A program made the position numbers and the translations under genes. This document shows positions 33,628 through 40,910 of a stretch of DNA of 43,326 nt, in pieces. The notes below the pieces were generated by a model. It ran no database searches. It had not been told where the DNA came from and saw only the letters and a program-made list of their open reading frames with translations. Every line of letters starts with the position of its first letter. Position 1 is the first letter of the stretch. Source of the stretch: a virus; the IMG/VR virus record IMGVR_UViG_3300021963_000240, positions 1-43,326 of that record; one strand, 5' to 3'.

Positions 33628-34203
33628 ATGCCATATACTCGCAAAGGAAACTGCGTTTACAAAGAAACAGGCGCTAAAGTTGGATGTTCAAAAGACGCGG
33701 CTGGTGCTGATAAATACATGAAAGCGTTATACGCAGCAGATAAAGGAAATCTTAAGGAAGGATTCACAACTGAAGAAATTGATCCTGATCAACCCGAAAT
33801 AGCAGTGACTATCGCATTGCCTAGCCCAACACAAGTTATGGCTAGCTTTGTTTCAACGTTATTCGCATCACGTACACAAGCTCACATATTACATTTCCGT
33901 TGTAAAGGAGTTGGCGCTGGATGGATGCACACAGCTTTAAACGCTTATTATGATGGTATCATCCCGTTAGTAGATGGATTAGTAGAATCAGTACAAGGCC
34001 GTTACGGTTTATTAGAAGGATACAAAAGTGAAAGTCAATTTATTGAAGATACAAGTAAAACAATTCAATATTTTGAAGCATTATGTTTATATGTTGAAAA
34101 GAATCGTGGTTCTTTACCTCAAGATTCGTATATTCAAAATCAAATAGATGAAATAGTTGCTTTAATTGAAACAACTAAATATAAATTAATAAACTTACAA
34201 TAA
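33628..34203 (+). CDS. Dps/ferritin-like phage protein (DUF5856-like), 191 aa
   Basis: The N-terminal 45 residues form a short motif common in phage proteins (KGNCVYKETGAKVGCSKDAA, then KYMKALYAADKG), ending in L-K-E at 42-44. The main part (about residues 60-190) is a four-helix bundle that resembles Dps-type proteins: TQAHILHFRCKGVGAGWMHT, then ALNAYYDGIIPLVDGLVESV. Dps proteins bind DNA and oxidise iron. I associate this phage family with DUF5856. The His/Asp pattern (H in HILHF, D in YYDGIIPLVD) could form an iron site. The hairpin and TATTTATA element lie just upstream. Confidence 0.7.
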   Translation: MPYTRKGNCVYKETGAKVGCSKDAAGADKYMKALYAADKGNLKEGFTTEEIDPDQPEIAVTIALPSPTQVMASFVSTLFASRTQAHILHFRCKGVGAGWMHTALNAYYDGIIPLVDGLVESVQGRYGLLEGYKSESQFIEDTSKTIQYFEALCLYVEKNRGSLPQDSYIQNQIDEIVALIETTKYKLINLQ

Positions 34204-34577
34204 TGCGTATTCGTATAGTAAAAGAAGAAGATTTTACACCAATAGCTGACCCAAAGGAACCAAAACCCGCAGCTAAACAATTTCAAATATTAGCATCAAT
34301 GATCACTAACACTAAAGTTAATGATCAAACTAATATTTTGTCTGCTATGCGCGCGTTACCAGGTGTAACAATTGTAAATTCACAAGCAGCTATCCCCGGT
34401 TCTAATTCAGAAGGTCAATTACGTTATAAAACAAATGTTGATATCAAGATTGATACATCAGCTTTAGAAGGTGATGTGAAAGAAGGTATTAGAAAAATTG
34501 TTGAAGATATTAAAACTATAGAAGGTGTAGTTGAATTCAAAATATTACCTAAAGCTAAAGAAACAACTCCGTATTAA
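34203..34577 (+). CDS. Hypothetical protein, possible ferredoxin-like fold, 124 aa
   Basis: The last 95 residues show helix-strand-strand-helix-strand order (QFQILASMITNTKVNDQTNI, then AMRALPGVTIVNSQ, then RYKTNVDIKIDTS and IRKIVEDIKTIEGVVEFKIL), which suits a ferredoxin-like or ACT-like fold. The N-terminus MRIRIVKEEDF resembles the tag MKIRIKE of two other proteins here but gives I-V-K-E instead of strict I-x-E. It overlaps the Dps-like gene by one base (TAATG), so the two are coupled. Confidence 0.66.
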   Translation: MRIRIVKEEDFTPIADPKEPKPAAKQFQILASMITNTKVNDQTNILSAMRALPGVTIVNSQAAIPGSNSEGQLRYKTNVDIKIDTSALEGDVKEGIRKIVEDIKTIEGVVEFKILPKAKETTPY

Positions 34578-34579
34578 TC

Positions 34580-35230
34580 ATGAATAAGATTCAATTAAAA
34601 GAACATATTGAGAAAATCATTGACTATGTAGGCCAGGAGTATAATCATGGTCCTAAACTTGTAATGAATGAAAGTAAAAATCCAATTTTTATTTCTGAGG
34701 GTCTATTTTATCACATTGAGAATAATTTACCACTTAACGAATCTATATACCGTCCTCAATCCATGATGTTTTTAAAATTATTTGTTGAGGCAAGAAATTT
34801 ATACAACAATAAACATTTAGTATTATGCGAAGCTGATAAGAGATACTTTGATAATACTGATATAGGCACATTTGGTAACTATAATGGTATTAAAGTACCA
34901 CTAGACTTACCCTTGACCGAGGAATTTTTGAGTGAAGCCCTAAATGAAGAAGACAAAAAACAACCAGCATTAGGTAAACCTAAAAGAGGTGGTGCTAAAA
35001 AATTCTATGTGTATGTTAAGAAAGGTGATAAAATAAAAAAAGTATCATTTGGTATGGCTGGTGGAGGCTTAAGAGCAAAATTAAACAACCCAGAAGCTAG
35101 ACGAGCATTTTCAAAAAGAATGAACTGTCCTAAAGCAACTGATCGAACAACAGCCCGCTATTGGAGCTGTCGTTTACCTCGCTATGCTAAATTATTAGGT
35201 TTTAAAACAACATTTAGTGGATATTGGTAA
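34580..35230 (+). CDS. Phage protein with C-terminal DUF5872-like domain and N-terminal tag, 216 aa
   Basis: The tag MNKIQLKE ends in L-K-E (residues 6-8), and further [I/L]-x-E sites lie at FISEGL and LPLNESI, so processing at several places is possible. The C-terminal 80 residues form a conserved basic domain: KKFYVYVKKGDKIKKVSFGM, then GLRAKLNNPEARRAFSKRMN, then DRTTARYWSCRLPRYAKLLG. I associate it with DUF5872, found in many phages, but this is from memory of the pattern. The basic character and Arg/Lys clusters suggest DNA binding. Confidence 0.68.
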   Translation: MNKIQLKEHIEKIIDYVGQEYNHGPKLVMNESKNPIFISEGLFYHIENNLPLNESIYRPQSMMFLKLFVEARNLYNNKHLVLCEADKRYFDNTDIGTFGNYNGIKVPLDLPLTEEFLSEALNEEDKKQPALGKPKRGGAKKFYVYVKKGDKIKKVSFGMAGGGLRAKLNNPEARRAFSKRMNCPKATDRTTARYWSCRLPRYAKLLGFKTTFSGYW

Positions 35231-35486
35231 ACCATATACAGATCTGTTAATAACAGATGAATATATAATTAGGGAATTTGATGAAAACATTGACCCTATA
35301 GAATTAATGTGGCATCGAGATGATGAAAACAGGTTAGTTGAAGCAATAGAACCAACAAATTGGTTGGTACAACTTGATAATCAACTACCAATGTCTATGG
35401 ATAAACCAATATTTATACCAAGACATGAATGGCATAGAACCATAAAAGGAACAGGTAAATTAAAGATTAAAATATATAAATCATGA
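35217..35486 (+). CDS. Cupin-like conserved phage protein, 89 aa (GTG start)
   Basis: The pattern ELMWHRDDENRLVEAIEPTN, then WLVQLDNQLPM, then IFIPRHEWHRTIKGTGKLKI matches small cupin-like phage proteins with His/Glu metal-ligand candidates (H and E around WHRDDEN, and H in HEWH). The function in phages is unknown. The start is GTG at 35217, which overlaps the end of the previous gene by 14 bases. The next in-frame Met is too far inside the conserved region to be the start. It has no [I/L]-x-E tag. Confidence 0.7.
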   Translation: MDIGKPYTDLLITDEYIIREFDENIDPIELMWHRDDENRLVEAIEPTNWLVQLDNQLPMSMDKPIFIPRHEWHRTIKGTGKLKIKIYKS

Positions 35487-35701
35487 AACTAATAGATATC
35501 CTAAAAGAAGATTATAATAAACCAACAGTTGAACAACTTGACAAATATTGGACTATTATGATTGAAAACCAACCAGAAGATGTTGTTAAAACATTAACAG
35601 GTTTAGTAACAGGTGAAGTATCATTTGAAGCATTTAAAGAATCCACTATAGAGGATACATTTGATTCATTTAGAGATGATTTATATAATAACGAAGACTA
35701 A
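35483..35701 (+). CDS. Small tagged acidic protein, 72 aa
   Basis: The N-terminus MKLIDILKE ends in L-K-E (residues 7-9), and the rest is an acidic helical protein (TVEQLDKYWTIMIENQPEDV). Its small size and the tag recall T4 internal proteins, which are small and packaged in the head. The gene overlaps the cupin-like gene by four bases (ATGA). No other motif is seen. Confidence 0.64.
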   Translation: MKLIDILKEDYNKPTVEQLDKYWTIMIENQPEDVVKTLTGLVTGEVSFEAFKESTIEDTFDSFRDDLYNNED

Positions 35702-35721
35702 ACTATTTAAATAAAAATAAA

Positions 35722-36165
35722 ATGAAAAAATCTGAATTAAAACAATTAATCAGAGAAGCAATCGAAGAGATTAAACCTCAAGTTGAGGAAAATGAAATAA
35801 TCAACGAAGCTTTCGCTCCAGAAACTGACGAAGTAGGCGCATTTTGGGTGGTAGAAAAACCATCTATCAGCTCTACTATAGACGATATTTGCTTTGAATG
35901 CGAGAATGTCGCTTATTTTGCTAACCAAGTTAGAGGTGGTTTAGACCCAGCTAACGTTAAAGGTATCTTCACTAAAGAAGCTAAAGCTAAGAAATTAGCT
36001 GAAAAATTATTAGCAGATCTTGACAAAAAGAAAAACGAAGTTAAAGCTGCTGCTGACGCTTACAAAAAGATGAAGGAAGAAACTTTAGCTAAAGTAAGTG
36101 AATATATGAAAAATAAAAAAGCTACTAAAGCAGTAGTTGACGAATTAAAAGACGAGACTAAATAA
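35722..36165 (+). CDS. Tagged helical protein, 147 aa
   Basis: The first residues MKKSELKQLIRE end in I-R-E (residues 10-12). A globular segment (EVGAFWVVEKPSISSTIDDI, then CFECENVAYFANQVRGGLDP) follows, then a long Lys/Glu/Ala helix with coiled-coil character over the last 60 residues. The first seven residues (MKKSELK) are nearly the same as those of the next protein (MKRSELK), while the rest is unrelated. The tag suggests packaging in the head. A short gap with an AT-rich leader precedes the ATG. Confidence 0.68.
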   Translation: MKKSELKQLIREAIEEIKPQVEENEIINEAFAPETDEVGAFWVVEKPSISSTIDDICFECENVAYFANQVRGGLDPANVKGIFTKEAKAKKLAEKLLADLDKKKNEVKAAADAYKKMKEETLAKVSEYMKNKKATKAVVDELKDETK

Positions 36166-36458
36166 TGAAACGCTCCGAATTAAAAAATATAGTTAAAGAA
36201 CTAGTTGAAAGAGAAATTGGTCAAAGTGAAACTGATCCTGAAACAGGCATCAAAACCACTTTAACTAATGTCGACCCAGAAACAGATAAATATTCTTGGG
36301 ATGTGTCGTATGAAGTTGATCCCCAATTTTTATATACTAAATTAAATCAATTAGTTGACTATTTAAAAAAAGCTCCTGAAGGTTCTGAGTTAGCTCAATT
36401 TAGAGATATTCTTAAGAATTTAAAAAACAGAACTGCTAGAGTAATAAACAATAAGTAA
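36165..36458 (+). CDS. Tagged small protein, 97 aa
   Basis: MKRSELKNIVKELVEREIG carries L-V-E at residues 13-15 and a near match I-V-K-E before it. The rest contains an acidic Gly/Thr loop (ETDPETGIKTTLTNVDPETD) and a C-terminal amphipathic helix (LYTKLNQLVDYLKKAPEG). It overlaps both neighbours by one base. The family is unknown. It looks like another small internal-head-protein candidate. Confidence 0.64.
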   Translation: MKRSELKNIVKELVEREIGQSETDPETGIKTTLTNVDPETDKYSWDVSYEVDPQFLYTKLNQLVDYLKKAPEGSELAQFRDILKNLKNRTARVINNK

Positions 36459-37000
36459 TGAAAATTAGAATTAAAGAAGACGAAGCAACAAGTGCATTAT
36501 CACAAATAAAAACTCAAATGAGTGCTTTTATGGGTGGTATGGAAGATGCTCTTGAAGATAAAGCAAAAGATCAAAAAGAAAGTGCGATACTTACTACCTC
36601 AAGTCTTTTATTAGCATTACCTGCTATTTTAGGCTTAATCGCTCGTTTAGGCAAAGCAATGAGTTCAATTATTAAAAGAACTATTGGTACTGCTTCACAA
36701 CATCAATCAGACTCTGAAAAATATTTCCAACAAATGGGTCGTATAGCTGATGAATTACATCATTTATATATTAAACCTATTGAATTAATAGTTAGACGTT
36801 TTGTAAAAGATCCAACTAAAGCAGCAAAAGCAGCTAACTTTATTTTTCACGCTATTATAGCAATAATGTGTATCGCATCAGGTGTTACAGCTGTAAAAGC
36901 ATTAAGAGCAAAAGCAATTAACTTAGCTACTTTAGAAACTGCGTTAGCAGCTGTTAAAGGTGGTGAAGTAAAAACATATATTTCTAAATTAATAGCATAA
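36458..37000 (+). CDS. Tagged membrane protein with two hydrophobic helices, 180 aa
   Basis: The N-terminus MKIRIKE is identical to that of the kinase at 30065. Hydrophobic segments lie at about residues 43-63 (AILTTSSLLLALPAILGLIA) and 126-146 (ANFIFHAIIAIMCIASGVTA), with a helical middle domain (DSEKYFQQMGRIADELHHLY). If it is packaged in the head and released on infection, it could act at the host inner membrane, for example as part of a DNA or protein entry channel. That is inference. It overlaps both neighbours by one base. Confidence 0.68.
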   Translation: MKIRIKEDEATSALSQIKTQMSAFMGGMEDALEDKAKDQKESAILTTSSLLLALPAILGLIARLGKAMSSIIKRTIGTASQHQSDSEKYFQQMGRIADELHHLYIKPIELIVRRFVKDPTKAAKAANFIFHAIIAIMCIASGVTAVKALRAKAINLATLETALAAVKGGEVKTYISKLIA

Positions 37001-37872
37001 TGAAAGATAATTTTAACATACATAGCTGGCAACTAAAACAAGCTATAAACGAATTAGAAGAAACAGAAAAAATAAAAGGTAAAGACGGTAAAGGCTGTTG
37101 GAAAGGATACAGATATGCTGGTACTGAAAATGGTAAAGATAAATGTGTACCTGTAAAAGAAGGAGAAATTGGATTATCTGATATCTTAGCTCGTGAATTA
37201 TTTAAATTACAAGGTAAAATTTCTGATGATTTATTCTATAAATTAAGAAAAGCTATTAACTCACAAGACCCAGCTGCTTTAGCTAAAGCTAAAGAAATTA
37301 TGAGTCGTATCAAACCAGAAGATGATCGTATCTACATGAGTGAAAATGAAGGACAATGTCCTGAATGTGGATGTGAGATGGAAGGTAAAATGTGTAACGA
37401 ATGTGGATACGCAATGAATGAAAATAAATCATCATTTTATTCTCGTGACTATGTTGAACAAAAATACGGCGCTGAAAAAGCAAAAGAAATAGAACAAAAT
37501 ATCGAATACGAAGAAGATAATAATCCTAATATTTGGGATTTATATGTGAATATGCAATCACCAGAAGAAGTAGATGATTTTGTACAAGGATTTATTGATG
37601 AATCAACATTTACAGGAAAATACAATGACGATCCTAAATTAAAAGGTGGTCAAAAAGATTTACCTGATGAAGTACAAGCTAAAATTGTAGCTAAAGAAGG
37701 CGAAATGGATGAAGCAATGTTTACATCTGCTAATTCTAACAATCCAGAAGGTGATAAATTAGTATTACGTTTCTTACAAGGTATAGCTAAGAAATTTGAC
37801 TATCCTGTAGAACAAGCAGCTATATTCGTTAAAGAAAGAATCAAAAAATTAGGTTTAGATAATGAAGCTTAA
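37000..37872 (+). CDS. Tagged zinc-ribbon protein, 290 aa
   Basis: The N-terminus MKDNFNIHSWQLKQAINE ends in I-N-E (residues 16-18). Next comes GKGCWKGYRYAGTENGKDKC, a short motif common near the start of phage proteins. A zinc ribbon lies at residues 120-135 with CPEC, C and CNEC. The C-terminal 60 residues (ANSNNPEGDKLVLRFLQGIA) form a small helical domain. The overall role is unknown. The start is coupled to the membrane protein by a one-base overlap, and the end overlaps the next gene by 11 bases. Confidence 0.72.
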   Translation: MKDNFNIHSWQLKQAINELEETEKIKGKDGKGCWKGYRYAGTENGKDKCVPVKEGEIGLSDILARELFKLQGKISDDLFYKLRKAINSQDPAALAKAKEIMSRIKPEDDRIYMSENEGQCPECGCEMEGKMCNECGYAMNENKSSFYSRDYVEQKYGAEKAKEIEQNIEYEEDNNPNIWDLYVNMQSPEEVDDFVQGFIDESTFTGKYNDDPKLKGGQKDLPDEVQAKIVAKEGEMDEAMFTSANSNNPEGDKLVLRFLQGIAKKFDYPVEQAAIFVKERIKKLGLDNEA

Positions 37873-39727
37873 AATTATAAAGGCACGTCCATTAAAAGAA
37901 GAGGAAGAAGTTGTAGATCAACAGCCTGATGCTGTAACTGAACCAAAACCAGAAATTACATTTGAATCTAACCCGTTAGAATTCATGTTAATGAAATATC
38001 CTTCATTAGAGGAAACATTAGTAGAATTATTAACTGAAGATTTTAGAGATTATCTTACAGGTATCTATATTATGGCTCCTAAGCCAACTATATTTAAGAT
38101 TGTTTTACATAACAATCAATATTTCTATTTAACATGGATGGGTAAGAATTATCAAGCTAAAGTAAGTGGTAAAAAACATTACTTATCTAATTTAGGTGAT
38201 AAAGAAAGAGCAACTATTGATATTGCTGATTTATTAACAATGGGAGCGCCACCACAAGCAGCTGGTCCTGATGCTGAAACAACAGCAACAGTAGAACCTG
38301 AAACATCAACTGAAGAAGAAGTACCAGCAGAAGAAGCACCTGAAGAAATAGCTGAGTCAAAAAAAAAGTTTCTTTTAAACTTGTTGGAAAGTACAATCAC
38401 TGAGTTAACTATATCTCCTGATTATCAAACAAAAAAAGGACCTAATCCATATTATACTATCACACCTGAAGCTGAGTCTAATATTAAAAAAGCTTTAAAA
38501 GGTAAAACAGATACTAATAATCTACTATTTAAAAATGTAGAAACACCCGGTACTTTAATTTACCAAGAAAAAGGAAATAATTATTTTCAAGTAATGAATT
38601 TAATTGGTGATAAAGCTAAAGCTACAAAATACTATGTAGCCTTATCTAAATCATCAGTAACAGGACATTACGGAGAATCAAGTAAAGGATCTGGTGGTGG
38701 AGCTGAACAAACAGCAGTTCAAGAATCTGCTCAATGTTTAGTTAACGCTATTCGTTATAGTAAAGGAAAAGATATAACACCTAAAGATTTAACAGCAACC
38801 AACATTAAATCTACTTCAAAACGTGTAAATACATCCTCATCAGTTGAAGAAATAGTAACATTCCTTAAAAATAATCCAGATTGGCAAACAACTGCTTCTA
38901 ATACAGCTAATATTTTAGCTAAACAATACCCTGGTAACTTTACTTTTTATAGACAATCAGGTATTGTCCCTAAAATAGAAACTGCTGCTAAAACAGCTCT
39001 TAAAAATGCTGGAGTAGATGCTAATATAAATAAATGGAACCCAGCTGACATATGGATGGCTACTGATGAAATTAAAGATATTGAGTTTCCAACTGATTTA
39101 ACTAAATTAAATACTTTAATAAATAAATTATTTAATGCTAAAAAATTAATTGGTGTATCATTAAAGAAATGTAGCTCTTGTAAAATCGAAGTTTATAACA
39201 ATCCTAAAGAAGCAAAATCATCTACTAAATTTGATAAAGTAGAACCTAAAGATAAAAATGTATTTGCTACTAAAGATATTTATTTGAGTTTTGATGGTGG
39301 TAAAGTACAATTTAGAAATTTTAACGATATAACTAGCTGGCAAGGAGAAATTAAAGGAAAAGAAGCATCAGCTGGAAAAATAGGGCAAGGAATTGTAAGT
39401 TCTATTCTAAAAAGTTTAGGACAACGTGGTTTATCTAACCAAAAAGAAATATTAACATCTTGCCAAAAACCAGATACTGATTTTATAAATAATTTTTACA
39501 AATTATATAATAGTACTAAATCATTATCTAAAGTAAATGCTAATGAATTTAATACTAACTTTAAAAAAGCACCATTAGGTAATAGAACAAGTAATTACTT
39601 TAATGTTGAATTTTTAAGTCAATTTGATAAATTAAGCGGTAATGGTAAAGATAAATTTATAAGTGAATTAGTTGGGTATGCTAAATCAAGTTCTAGCTTC
39701 TCATCTATGTTCGTTAAAGTATCATAA
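37862..39727 (+). CDS. Large tagged protein of unknown function, 621 aa
   Basis: MKLKIIKARPLKE ends in L-K-E (residues 11-13). Residues 45-125 look like a small globular domain (TIFKIVLHNNQYFYLTWMGK). A Pro/Glu/Ala/Thr-rich linker (about 135-165) follows. The rest (about 180-621) is a large Lys-rich domain with the segments ESAQCLVNAIRYSKGKDITP and NKWNPADIWMATDEIKDIEF, which recall restriction-enzyme-like or virion-protein folds but give no clear family. It ends at a TATTTATA element. By size and tag it could be the counterpart of T4 Alt, a packaged enzyme, but I see no ADP-ribosyltransferase motif. Confidence 0.7.
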   Translation: MKLKIIKARPLKEEEEVVDQQPDAVTEPKPEITFESNPLEFMLMKYPSLEETLVELLTEDFRDYLTGIYIMAPKPTIFKIVLHNNQYFYLTWMGKNYQAKVSGKKHYLSNLGDKERATIDIADLLTMGAPPQAAGPDAETTATVEPETSTEEEVPAEEAPEEIAESKKKFLLNLLESTITELTISPDYQTKKGPNPYYTITPEAESNIKKALKGKTDTNNLLFKNVETPGTLIYQEKGNNYFQVMNLIGDKAKATKYYVALSKSSVTGHYGESSKGSGGGAEQTAVQESAQCLVNAIRYSKGKDITPKDLTATNIKSTSKRVNTSSSVEEIVTFLKNNPDWQTTASNTANILAKQYPGNFTFYRQSGIVPKIETAAKTALKNAGVDANINKWNPADIWMATDEIKDIEFPTDLTKLNTLINKLFNAKKLIGVSLKKCSSCKIEVYNNPKEAKSSTKFDKVEPKDKNVFATKDIYLSFDGGKVQFRNFNDITSWQGEIKGKEASAGKIGQGIVSSILKSLGQRGLSNQKEILTSCQKPDTDFINNFYKLYNSTKSLSKVNANEFNTNFKKAPLGNRTSNYFNVEFLSQFDKLSGNGKDKFISELVGYAKSSSSFSSMFVKVS

Positions 39728-39735
39728 TATTTATA
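39728..39735 (+). promoter_or_regulatory. TATTTATA element
   Basis: Directly after the stop codon of the 621-aa gene, 14 bases before the ATG at 39750. Confidence 0.45.
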
Positions 39736-39749
39736 ATATATAACAAAAA

Positions 39750-40298
39750 ATGAAAAAACAAATTAACGAAATTAAAAAAATGCAGCGTTTAGCTGGATTA
39801 ATCACTGAAAGTGAATATCAAGAATCATTACTAAATGAAAATAATAATTATGATATATTAAAAGCAGCGTGGGAAACTATGCTTAATGATCCAAGTATTA
39901 ATTCAAAAGAATTAGCTATTAATGGTTTTAAGAATAGATTAGAGTATAAATTTAATAGTCTTGAAGAAAAAGAATACATAACACAATTAGCTAAAAGTCA
40001 AGGACTAGATTTATCAGGATCAGAAGGTAATAAACTGTATTTTTCTCTTCCAGGAACTGAACAACCTACATCAAATATAGCAGGAGGAAGTGAAGTTCCA
40101 CTTACTCCAAAAGTAAGAAGATATATTGATAAAGTAGTAACTGATGCTAAAGCAGATGGAGAATTTGAAAATTTAGTAAAATATGGATTCTTTGATACAG
40201 AATTAATAGACAATATTATTGAAGATATATTTCCAGATAATGATTATGATAGTGCTTCAAAAGAAGTAATGGATTATATTGCAAAAGTAACTAGTTAA
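39750..40298 (+). CDS. Tagged acidic protein, 182 aa
   Basis: MKKQINEIKKMQRLAGLITE contains I-N-E at 5-7 and I-T-E at 18-20, so two possible processing sites. The IKKMQRLAGLITE.EY pattern is a recurring start in marine phage proteins. The rest is helical and acidic with a Gly-rich spacer (AGGSEVPLTPKVRRYIDKVV). No enzyme motif is visible. It is the last gene of the cluster and is followed by a terminator hairpin. Confidence 0.66.
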   Translation: MKKQINEIKKMQRLAGLITESEYQESLLNENNNYDILKAAWETMLNDPSINSKELAINGFKNRLEYKFNSLEEKEYITQLAKSQGLDLSGSEGNKLYFSLPGTEQPTSNIAGGSEVPLTPKVRRYIDKVVTDAKADGEFENLVKYGFFDTELIDNIIEDIFPDNDYDSASKEVMDYIAKVTS

Positions 40299-40352
40299 TA
40301 AACATATAGACAGATTCATAGCCTGTCGACATAAATAATACTATGCAGCTGT

Positions 40353-40373
40353 GGCGCACCCAAAAGGTGTGCC
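40353..40373 (+). terminator. Hairpin terminator after the tagged-protein cluster
   Basis: GGCGCACC (40353-40360) pairs with GGTGTGCC (40366-40373), with one G-U pair and a CAAAA loop, followed by the pyrimidine run TCTCTCTATCT. A smaller hairpin (GACAG and CTGTC near 40311-40329) precedes it. It closes the 30065-40298 series. Confidence 0.65.
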
Positions 40374-40397
40374 TCTCTCTATCTGACCTAAAAAATA

Positions 40398-40405
40398 AAT
40401 TTATA
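40398..40405 (+). promoter_or_regulatory. AATTTATA element
   Basis: A one-base variant of TATTTATA between the terminator and the gene at 40416, ten bases before its ATG. Position after a terminator supports a promoter role. Confidence 0.4.
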
Positions 40406-40415
40406 TTTAGTTATT

Positions 40416-40910
40416 ATGAATATATTTTACATAGATCCAAATCCAAGATTAGCTGCTAAACAATTAGTAGACGACCACATTCGTAAAATGCAAATTGAAT
40501 CAGCACAAATGTTATGTACAACATTTCATCATTATGGTATTGAAGCACCATATAAAAAAGCTCATTATAATCACCCATCTACAAAATGGGTTCGTGAATC
40601 AATAAACCATGCTAAGTGGTTACTTGAACATGGATTAGAGATATGTGATGAGTTCGTTATTAGATATGGTAAGTCACATGCTACAGAAAAAGTTTTGCTA
40701 TGGATAAAAGATAACTTATCTTTATTAGAAGGTAAAATTCCGAATAGTGAATTTATACCACCACCACAATGTATGCCTGATGAATATAAAGCAGATGATA
40801 CATTAGAAGCATATAGAAACTTTTATATTAAAGATAAAATAGGAATTAAAAAATTAAATTATAACAAACTAAATAACACACCAGAATGGATAAAAAAATC
40901 GTTATTGTAG
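40416..40910 (+). CDS. Conserved phage protein of the 'pyrimidine dimer glycosylase-like' annotation group, 164 aa
   Basis: The sequence NIFYIDPNPRLAAKQLVDDH, then IRKMQIESAQMLCTTFHHYG, then YKKAHYNHPSTKWVRESINH and AKWLLEHGLEICDEFVIRYG follows a pattern of a widespread phage family that databases sometimes label as pyrimidine-dimer DNA glycosylase-related. Several invariant-looking His, Arg and Glu residues suggest an enzyme. The glycosylase label is weakly supported, so I would treat the function as unknown. The gene end overlaps the next by 25 bases. Confidence 0.68.
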   Translation: MNIFYIDPNPRLAAKQLVDDHIRKMQIESAQMLCTTFHHYGIEAPYKKAHYNHPSTKWVRESINHAKWLLEHGLEICDEFVIRYGKSHATEKVLLWIKDNLSLLEGKIPNSEFIPPPQCMPDEYKADDTLEAYRNFYIKDKIGIKKLNYNKLNNTPEWIKKSLL

